DNA of 64,000 nucleotides, taken from NCBI GenBank assembly GCA_052435735.1, contig JBQVNB010000001.1, forward strand, positions 62,001 through 126,000, written 5' to 3'. Within the stretch, counting starts at the first letter, position 1. Each line of letters starts with the position of its first letter. Positions 57,830 to 64,000 of this stretch are shown here, piece after piece. The notes beneath the pieces were generated by a model. The model was not told the DNA's origin. It made no database searches and was given only the letters and a program-made list of their open reading frames with translations. Position numbers and translations under genes: made by a program. Origin of the DNA: Aliihoeflea sp052435735 (GTDB taxonomy: Bacteria; Pseudomonadota; Alphaproteobacteria; Rhizobiales; Rhizobiaceae).

Positions 57830-59206
57830 TTACTTGCGCAAATCGCGCTCGGCGAGGTCGAGTGCCTTGCCGATGCGCTCGCAGGCCATGTCGATGGTGT
57901 CCTTCGTCCAGATCAGCGGCGGCGACAGGATCATGGTGTCGCCCACGGCGCGCATCATCATGCCGCCCGCGATGGCATGGTCGCGGACCGTGGCGGCCGC
58001 GAAGCCGCCATTTTCGAACCGCTCGCGCGAGGCCTTGTCCTTGACGATTTCGATGGCGGCCATAAGGCCTATGCTGCGGACTTCTCCGACGATGCCGTGG
58101 CCTGCGATGCATTCCGCAAGCGCCTTTGCGAGATACGGACCGGTTTCCTCGCGGACGCGCTCGACGAGGCCTTCGTTCTCGATGATGTCGAGATTGGCGA
58201 GCGCGACGGCGCAGGCGACCGGGTGACCGGAATAGGTGTAGCCGTGATAGAACTCGCCTCCCTTTTCAACCAGCGTCGAGGCGATCCGGTCGCCGACCAG
58301 AAGCGCCGACAGCGGCTGGTAGCCGGAGGTCAGCGCCTTGGCGGTGGTGATCGTGTCGGCCTCGATGCCGAGCGACTGCGCGGCAAACCACTCGCCGGTA
58401 CGGCCATAGCCGGTGATGACCTCGTCGAGCATCAAAAGCACGTCGTGCTTGCGGCAGATGCGCTGGATTTCCGGCCAGTAGCTGTCGGGTGCGATCTTGA
58501 CGCCCCCTGCCCCCATGACCGGCTCTCCGATGAAGGCGGCGACATTGTCCGCGCCCGCCTCGAGGATCGCATCTTCGACGGCCTTGGCGGCGCGCAGGCC
58601 GAAATCGTGGTCACTCTCGCCGGGGTTCGCCAGTTCGAACGCGTAAGGCGGCATGACGTGGACGATGTTCGGCACCGCGCCGTTCAACTGGCCGTGCATC
58701 GCCGCCATGCCGCCGAGCGAAGTGCCGGTGATGGTGGAGCCGTGATAGGCCCAGTTGCGCGAAATGATGCGGTTCTTCTGCGGCTTGCCTTCGAGCGCCC
58801 AGTAATGGCGCACGAGGCGCAGCGCCGTGTCATTGGCCTCGGAGCCGGACGAGCCGTAGAAGACCTGGTTCATATTGGCGGGCGCGATTTCGGCGAGCTT
58901 TCTGGCGAGCAGGACCGGCGTCGGCGTCGTGCATTTGAAGAAGGAATTGTAGTAGGGCAGTTCCTTCATCTGCGCATAGGCGGCTTCGGCCAGTTCGTTG
59001 CGGCCATAGCCGACATTCACGCACCAGAGCCCGGCCATACCGTCGAGGATCTGCTTGCCCTCGCTGTCATAGACGAACGGGCCTTCGGCGCGCGTGATCA
59101 TGCGCGAGCCGGCGTCGCGCAAATCCTTGTGGTCGGTGAAGGGGTGGAGATGATGGGCCGCATCGATCTCCTGAAGCTGCTTCAGAGAATAGTTCTGGTA
59201 GGTCAT
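57830..59206 (-). CDS. class III (omega) aminotransferase
   Basis: A 458-residue PLP enzyme of the group that includes putrescine-, taurine- and beta-alanine-pyruvate aminotransferases. The PLP-binding region LMLDEVITGYGRTGEWFA and the Schiff-base Lys in ITTAKALTSGYQPLSA are clear, with YGSSGSEANDTALRL for phosphate and NWAYHGSTITG for ring stacking. The exact amine donor cannot be told. It lies near a quaternary-amine methyltransferase and flavoprotein pair on the other strand, which hints at nitrogen scavenging. Confidence 0.92.
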   Translation of the reverse strand: MTYQNYSLKQLQEIDAAHHLHPFTDHKDLRDAGSRMITRAEGPFVYDSEGKQILDGMAGLWCVNVGYGRNELAEAAYAQMKELPYYNSFFKCTTPTPVLLARKLAEIAPANMNQVFYGSSGSEANDTALRLVRHYWALEGKPQKNRIISRNWAYHGSTITGTSLGGMAAMHGQLNGAVPNIVHVMPPYAFELANPGESDHDFGLRAAKAVEDAILEAGADNVAAFIGEPVMGAGGVKIAPDSYWPEIQRICRKHDVLLMLDEVITGYGRTGEWFAAQSLGIEADTITTAKALTSGYQPLSALLVGDRIASTLVEKGGEFYHGYTYSGHPVACAVALANLDIIENEGLVERVREETGPYLAKALAECIAGHGIVGEVRSIGLMAAIEIVKDKASRERFENGGFAAATVRDHAIAGGMMMRAVGDTMILSPPLIWTKDTIDMACERIGKALDLAERDLRK

Positions 59207-59380
59207 GTCATGTGTCTCCGTTGAACGAGGGGTTCAGGCGGAGAGCGGCGGCGAATAGCCGATCCGGGCGCACAGGCGCAAAAGCTCGGCGTGCCGCGTG
59301 CGCGGCGACGGCTTCGAGGCATGGGCATGTCTATTGACAGGGCGGCGCATAGGCTTTTGTAGCGGCGGCCCGGCCGGGGT

Positions 59381-60544
59381 TCAAGCGCGCTGGCGGGCGC
59401 GCAGGACGCCGACCAGAACGAGAGCCAGGCAGAGTGCCGCCATGACGGCCGGCAGGCCGTGCGGGCCGAAAAGCTGCATCGCGATGCCGGCGCTCGGCGG
59501 GCCGGAAATGCCGCCGATGCCCCACATCAGCGCGAAAGCGGCATTGCCCGCAACCAGCATGGAGCCGGAGAAACGCTGTCCGAGTTCGACGATCGCCATG
59601 GTGTAGATGCCATAGGCGAAGGCGCCCCAGAAGAAGGCGACTGGCCATTGCGCTTGCGTGCCCAGCACCAGCGGCAGGAGTGCGCAGCCGACGATGGTCA
59701 GCACCGTGCAGACGAGCATGACGGCGCGCGCGCTCCATTTGTCCGCAATCATGCCGAACGGCACCTGCAGTGCGAAATTGCCGATGATGAAGACGGTGAG
59801 GAGCGTGGCCATCTCCGCCTCACCGACCGCGAAGGCGCGGCCGTAGGACGGCAGGAGTGACAGCATCGCAGTCTCGAACCCAGCGGCGACGGCGACCGCG
59901 AGAAGCAGGGTCGGGGCGACCGGCAGAAAGCGGCGCACGGTGCCCTGCTGCTCGTCCTCGTGGAACTGCGGCAGGCGCGGCGCGGCGGCCGCGACGAACA
60001 GGCCGCAGATGAGGAAGGCGGCGATGCCAACCAGAAAAGGCGGCCAGCCCTGGGTACCGACCACGGCCAGCGTTGCCGGACCGAGCGCGAAACCGAGCGA
60101 GATGGTGGAGGTGTAGAAACCCATGAACCGGCCCCGCGCATGCGCCGGCGCGAGCGAGATCATCCAGACTTCGGAGAGGACATAGAGCGGGATGACCGAC
60201 ATGCCTATCATGAAGCGCAGCGGGAACCAGAGCCAGACGTTCTGAGTCGCGCCGATCAGTGCGAGAAGCGTCGCGCAGAAGGCAGCGCAGCAGAGCACCG
60301 TGCGCACGCCGCCGAGGCGCTTGACCAGCATGGGCACGAGCGAGGACGAGACGATCATGCCAAGCGGCGACATGGCAGCCGAAAGGCCGATCATCGTCGG
60401 CGAGACGCCCTGCCGCTCGAGGATGAAACTCAAGAGCGGATAGGACAGGCCCTGCGCGATCGCGAACACCGACACGGTCGCCGTCACGGCGCCGATGGCG
60501 AGCCATGGCACGGGCTTCGTGGCGGGGACGACGATCGTTTCCAT
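59381..60544 (-). CDS. MFS transporter, YcaD type
   Basis: A 387-residue protein with about 12 hydrophobic helices. TM1 and its loop IAQGLSYPLLSFILERQGVSPTMIGLSAAMSPLGMIVSSSLVPML and the long VFIIGNFALQVPFGMIADKWSARAVML (motif-A-like) fit the YcaD subgroup. The substrate is unknown. The start at 60544 (METIVV) lacks a strong ribosome-binding site. It is divergent from the methyltransferase gene by 226 bases, so the two may serve one pathway. Confidence 0.85.
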   Translation of the reverse strand: METIVVPATKPVPWLAIGAVTATVSVFAIAQGLSYPLLSFILERQGVSPTMIGLSAAMSPLGMIVSSSLVPMLVKRLGGVRTVLCCAAFCATLLALIGATQNVWLWFPLRFMIGMSVIPLYVLSEVWMISLAPAHARGRFMGFYTSTISLGFALGPATLAVVGTQGWPPFLVGIAAFLICGLFVAAAAPRLPQFHEDEQQGTVRRFLPVAPTLLLAVAVAAGFETAMLSLLPSYGRAFAVGEAEMATLLTVFIIGNFALQVPFGMIADKWSARAVMLVCTVLTIVGCALLPLVLGTQAQWPVAFFWGAFAYGIYTMAIVELGQRFSGSMLVAGNAAFALMWGIGGISGPPSAGIAMQLFGPHGLPAVMAALCLALVLVGVLRARQRA

Positions 60545-60770
60545 CGCCAGACATGATCCTGTCCCCAAGCCCCGCGCCAGAGCAAAACGAGCGTGGCCGA
60601 GAAGTTGGATTTCGGTGGTCCAGACACGGCAAATCCGGCGATGTCGCTCCTTCGATAGCGCCATGTCGCCCGTGTCGATTCCCTCGTTCTGCGGGTCGCC
60701 GGTCCGTTGTCGGATGGTTCGTCGGCGGTCCAGTATGCGGCCAGATTCTGAGCATTCCGCCGAGGCCGCG

Positions 60771-62345
60771 ATGACCGATCTGACGATGCCCACCGAGGCG
60801 CTTTCGACCGAACGCGGCCGGCGCGGCGGACGGGCGGGAAAACGCGCCGGCGGGTCGGCCGCTTTCGAGCAACCGCCCTATCGCCGTCATACAATCCCCT
60901 TCCCACCGACCGAACTTCTCTCGGCGGACGAACTGGAGTCCATCCACCTCGCCTCGCTGCGCGTGCTGAAGGACATCGGCGTCGACGTGCTGCATGACGA
61001 GGCGCGGCGGATCATGAAGGAGGCCGGCGCCGACGTGCGCGAGGGATCGGAGCGCGTGCGCTTCGACGCCGATTTGATCCTGGAGTTGGTCGCGCATTGC
61101 CCATCGCAATTCACGCTGCACGCGCGCAACTCGGCGCATGACGTCCATTTCGGCGGACGCAATCTCGTCTTCGCGCAGGTCGCTTCGGCGCCGAACTGCT
61201 CGGACCTCGACCGCGGGCGCCGGCCGGGCAACCAACAGGATTTCCGCAATTTCCTGAAGCTCGCGCAGGTTCACAACGTCATCCACGCGACCGGCGGTTA
61301 TCCGGTCGAGCCGACGGACATCCACCCGTCGATCCGGCACCTCGAATGCGTGCGCGACCTGGCGCTGATCACCGACAAGCCGTTCCACATCTATTCGCTC
61401 GGGCGGGAGCGCAATGTGGACGGGATCGAGATCGCGCGGCTGGCACGCGGGATTTCGGAGGAGCAGCTTCTCGCCGAGCCGTCGGTCTATACGATCATCA
61501 ACACCAACTCGCCGCTGAAGCTCGACATTCCGATGATGGAAGGCATCATCCAGATGGCGAGCCGCGGGCAGATCGTCATCATCACGCCCTTCACGCTGTC
61601 CGGCGCGATGGCGCCGGTGACGATCGCAGGGGCGCTCGTCCAGCAAAACGCCGAGGCGCTGTCGGCCATCGCGTTCGCGCAGATGGTGAGGAAGGGCGCG
61701 CCGGTCGGCTATGGCGGGTTCACCTCCAATGTCGACATGAAGTCCGGCGCGCCGGCCTTCGGCACGCCGGAATACATGAAGGCGCAGCTCGTCGGCGGCC
61801 AGCTCGCGCGGCGCTACGGCATCCCCTACCGCACGTCGAACGTCTGCGCTGCGAACGCCGTCGACGCACAGGCGGCCTATGAGAGCGTCTTTTCACTGTG
61901 GGGCGCGGTGCAGGCGGGCGCGAATTTCATGCTGCATTCGGCCGGCTGGCTCGAGGGCGGGCTGCGCTGCTCGTATGAGAAGATGATCCTCGACATCGAC
62001 CTGTTGCAGATGGTTGCCGAGTTCCTGACGCCGCTCGATCTTTCGGACGATGCGCTGGCTGTCGACGCCATTCGGGAAGTCGGCCCCGGCGGGCATTTCT
62101 TCGGCACCCAGCACACGCAGGACCGCTACAAGAACGCGTTCTATTCGCCGATCCTGTCGGACTGGCGCAATTTCGAAAGCTGGCAACTGGCGGGCAGCCC
62201 GACGGCGGTCGAAAAGGCGAACCGAGTGTGGAAGGAACGGCTCGCGGCGTGGGAGAAACCGGCGATCGACCCGGCGGTCGAGGAAGCCGTCAACGATTTC
62301 GTCCAGCGGCGGATCGCAGAGGGCGGCGCGCCGACGGATTTCTAG
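60771..62345 (+). CDS. MttB-family (trimethylamine methyltransferase-like) protein, non-pyrrolysine
   Basis: A 524-residue barrel of the MttB superfamily, which moves a methyl group from quaternary or tertiary amines to a corrinoid protein. Motifs include LRVLKDIGVDVLHDEARRIM near residue 60, VHNVIHATGGYPVEPTDI and the long central GYGGFTSNVDMKSGAPAFGTPEYMKAQ. There is no in-frame amber codon, so it belongs to the non-pyrrolysine branch that includes glycine-betaine methyltransferase MtgB. The start at 60771 is the first Met before the conserved part, with GAGG upstream. A flavoprotein follows 46 bases later. Confidence 0.88.
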   Translation: MTDLTMPTEALSTERGRRGGRAGKRAGGSAAFEQPPYRRHTIPFPPTELLSADELESIHLASLRVLKDIGVDVLHDEARRIMKEAGADVREGSERVRFDADLILELVAHCPSQFTLHARNSAHDVHFGGRNLVFAQVASAPNCSDLDRGRRPGNQQDFRNFLKLAQVHNVIHATGGYPVEPTDIHPSIRHLECVRDLALITDKPFHIYSLGRERNVDGIEIARLARGISEEQLLAEPSVYTIINTNSPLKLDIPMMEGIIQMASRGQIVIITPFTLSGAMAPVTIAGALVQQNAEALSAIAFAQMVRKGAPVGYGGFTSNVDMKSGAPAFGTPEYMKAQLVGGQLARRYGIPYRTSNVCAANAVDAQAAYESVFSLWGAVQAGANFMLHSAGWLEGGLRCSYEKMILDIDLLQMVAEFLTPLDLSDDALAVDAIREVGPGGHFFGTQHTQDRYKNAFYSPILSDWRNFESWQLAGSPTAVEKANRVWKERLAAWEKPAIDPAVEEAVNDFVQRRIAEGGAPTDF

Positions 62346-62391
62346 TATCGTTCCAGCATGACATTCTGATTCCGAAGACAGGCATATCCAT

Positions 62392-64000
62392 ATGAAATCC
62401 CATGCAAAAGCGGTTGTGATCGGCGGGGGCGTCGTCGGGTGTTCGGTGCTTTATCATCTGGCGAAGGCCGGGTGGACGGATGTGATGCTGATCGAGCGGT
62501 CGGAGCTGACGTCCGGGTCGTCGTGGCATGCAGCGGGCGGGTTTCACACGCTGAACGGCGATCCAAACGTCGCCAAGCTGCAGGCCTATACGGTGCAGCT
62601 CTACAAGGAACTGGAGGAGATTTCGGGCCAGTCCTGCTCGCTGCACCTGACCGGCGGCGTGATGCTGGCGGATACGCCCGAGCGGATGGATTTCCTGCGG
62701 CTCGCGCATGCCAAGGGGCGCTATCTCAGCATGGACACCGAACTCATCACGCCGTCCGAAGCCAAGGCCATGTTTCCGCTGATGGACGAGACGAATTTCG
62801 TCGGCGCGATGTGGGACCCGGTGGAAGGACATCTCGACCCGTCGGGCACGACGCACGCCTATGCCAAGGCGGCGAAGACGCTCGGGGCGGAGATTGTGCT
62901 GCGCAATCCGGTGATCGAACTGGCGCAGGAGGCCGATGGCACCTGGAACGTCGTGACGAAGAACGGCACCGTGAAGGCCGAGCATGTCGTCAATTGCGGG
63001 GGGCTGTGGGCGCGCGAGGTCGGGCGCATGGTCGGCGTCGAACTGCCGCTGCTCGCCATGGAGCACATGTATCTGCTCACCGAACCGATGCCGGAGGTCG
63101 AGGAATTCAACGCCAGGACCGGCCGCGAGATGGTCGGCGTGCTCGATTTCAAGGGCGAGATCTATACGCGGCAGGAACGCAACGGGGTGCTGCTCGGCAC
63201 CTATGAGAAAGCCTGCAAGCCGTGGTCGCCGGTCAACACGCCGTGGGACTTCGGCCACGAACTGCTGCAGCCGGACCTCGACCGCATCGCGCCGTCGCTG
63301 GAAATCGGGTTCAAGCATTTTCCGGGCATCGAGAAGGCCGGCATCAAGCAGATCATCAACGGCCCCTTCACCTTCGCGCCGGACGGCAATCCACTTGTCG
63401 GGCCGGTGCAGGGGCTGACAAATTTCTGGTGCGCCTGCGCGGTCATGGCCGGGTTCAGCCAGGGCGGCGGCGTGGGGCTGGCGCTCTCCAACTGGATGGT
63501 CAATGGCGATCCGGGGTTCGACGTCTGGGGCATGGATGTCGCGCGTTTCGGCGAGTGGGCGAGCCTGCGCTACACCAATGCCAAGGTGCGCGAGAACTAT
63601 TCGCGGCGCTTCTCAATACGCTTCCCGAACGAGGAACTGCCGGCCGCGCGGCCGGCGCAGACGACGCCGCTCTACGACGTCATGGTGCGGGACAACAAAG
63701 CCGTCATGGGCGATTCGTGGGGGCTGGAAACGCCGCTCTGGTTTGCGCCGAAGGGCACCGAGGCGAAGGACGTCGTCTCGTTCCATCGCTCCAACGATTT
63801 CGAGCATATCGGGGCGGAAGTTCGCGCGACGCGCGAACGGGTCGGCGTGACGGAAATCGCCAATTTCGCCAAGTATGAAGTGGCCGGAACGGGTGCGGAG
63901 GAGTTCCTCAACCGGCTGATGACCAACCGGATGCCGAAGACCGGCCGTATCGTCCTGACGCCGATGCTGAACGAGTTCGGCAAGCTCATTGGCGATTTCA
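62392..64000 (+). CDS. FAD-dependent dimethylglycine/sarcosine dehydrogenase-like protein (3' end outside window)
   Basis: At least 536 residues are visible before the window ends. The N-terminal dinucleotide-binding GGGVVGCSVLYHLAKAGW is followed by TSGSSWHAAGGFH, the His of which carries covalent FAD in dimethylglycine dehydrogenases. A folate-binding GcvT-like domain starts near VMGDSWGLETPLWF. It follows the MttB-like gene closely and likely demethylates the product, for example dimethylglycine or sarcosine. The C-terminal aminomethyltransferase part is cut off at the edge. Confidence 0.88.
   Translation, partial: MKSHAKAVVIGGGVVGCSVLYHLAKAGWTDVMLIERSELTSGSSWHAAGGFHTLNGDPNVAKLQAYTVQLYKELEEISGQSCSLHLTGGVMLADTPERMDFLRLAHAKGRYLSMDTELITPSEAKAMFPLMDETNFVGAMWDPVEGHLDPSGTTHAYAKAAKTLGAEIVLRNPVIELAQEADGTWNVVTKNGTVKAEHVVNCGGLWAREVGRMVGVELPLLAMEHMYLLTEPMPEVEEFNARTGREMVGVLDFKGEIYTRQERNGVLLGTYEKACKPWSPVNTPWDFGHELLQPDLDRIAPSLEIGFKHFPGIEKAGIKQIINGPFTFAPDGNPLVGPVQGLTNFWCACAVMAGFSQGGGVGLALSNWMVNGDPGFDVWGMDVARFGEWASLRYTNAKVRENYSRRFSIRFPNEELPAARPAQTTPLYDVMVRDNKAVMGDSWGLETPLWFAPKGTEAKDVVSFHRSNDFEHIGAEVRATRERVGVTEIANFAKYEVAGTGAEEFLNRLMTNRMPKTGRIVLTPMLNEFGKLIGDF

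Overview
The window is high-GC DNA from an alphaproteobacterium of the order Hyphomicrobiales (Rhizobiales), most like the Phyllobacteriaceae/Rhizobiaceae. The markers are a RirA iron regulator with its three conserved cysteines, the acpXL-lpxXL cluster for the very-long-chain acyl group of lipid A, the zeta subunit of F1Fo-ATPase (DUF1476), the purC-purS-purQ-purL-bolA-grxD order, and several families of rhizobial palindromic repeats. It reads as chromosomal core. I see no phage, IS element, CRISPR array, rRNA or convincing tRNA. Genes are tightly packed and no gap exceeds 300 bases.

Layout. 1-12.1 kb: tail of an unknown gene, DUF2259 gene, purB; a small membrane protein, VOC dioxygenase, serine hydrolase and HpcH aldolase; then the zeta inhibitor and the purine/Fe-S block purC, purS, purQ, a small lipoprotein, purL, bolA, grxD; an MFS exporter. 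12.1-16.3 kb: ttcA, rpsD with its own promoter and long leader, DUF445 membrane protein, a phasin with PhaR-like boxes, a GNAT enzyme. 16.5-27.5 kb: an iron/heme block: rirA with an IRO box and an ICE-like box, a leftward hmuP-S-T-U-V operon, and a rightward hmuR, small secreted cysteine protein, exbB, exbD, exbD, tonB, 90-aa protein, heme monooxygenase (HmuQ-like), VOC protein. An IRO box lies between the two arms. 27.5-34.4 kb: putA with a divergent Lrp-type regulator, gabD, an AEC transporter. 34.5-40 kb: a histidine-phosphatase-like secreted protein and acpXL-fabF2XL-fabF1XL-adh2XL-lpxXL, apparently without fabZXL. 40-45 kb: a three-subunit cytoplasmic molybdoenzyme, best matched to the sulfite dehydrogenase SoeABC. 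45-52 kb: an M20 peptidase/deacylase and a peptide-type ABC importer whose two ATPases are fused. 52-64 kb: cupin, cobQ, acyl-CoA dehydrogenase plus mmsB (valine breakdown), a possible structured RNA, small conserved proteins, a class III aminotransferase, an MFS transporter, and a non-pyrrolysine MttB-family methyltransferase followed by a dimethylglycine/sarcosine dehydrogenase-like flavoprotein that runs off the end.

Most unusual are: a palindromic repeat translated in frame as the linker of the fused ABC ATPase; one long palindromic element present in simple, extended and inverted copies and placed inside operons; a heme-import locus that carries its own TonB-ExbB and two ExbD proteins plus two unassigned small proteins; an acpXL cluster lacking its dehydratase; and a chain of hairpins ending in a terminator after mmsB that could be an undescribed small RNA. 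All assignments are from reading the sequence; no database search was run.
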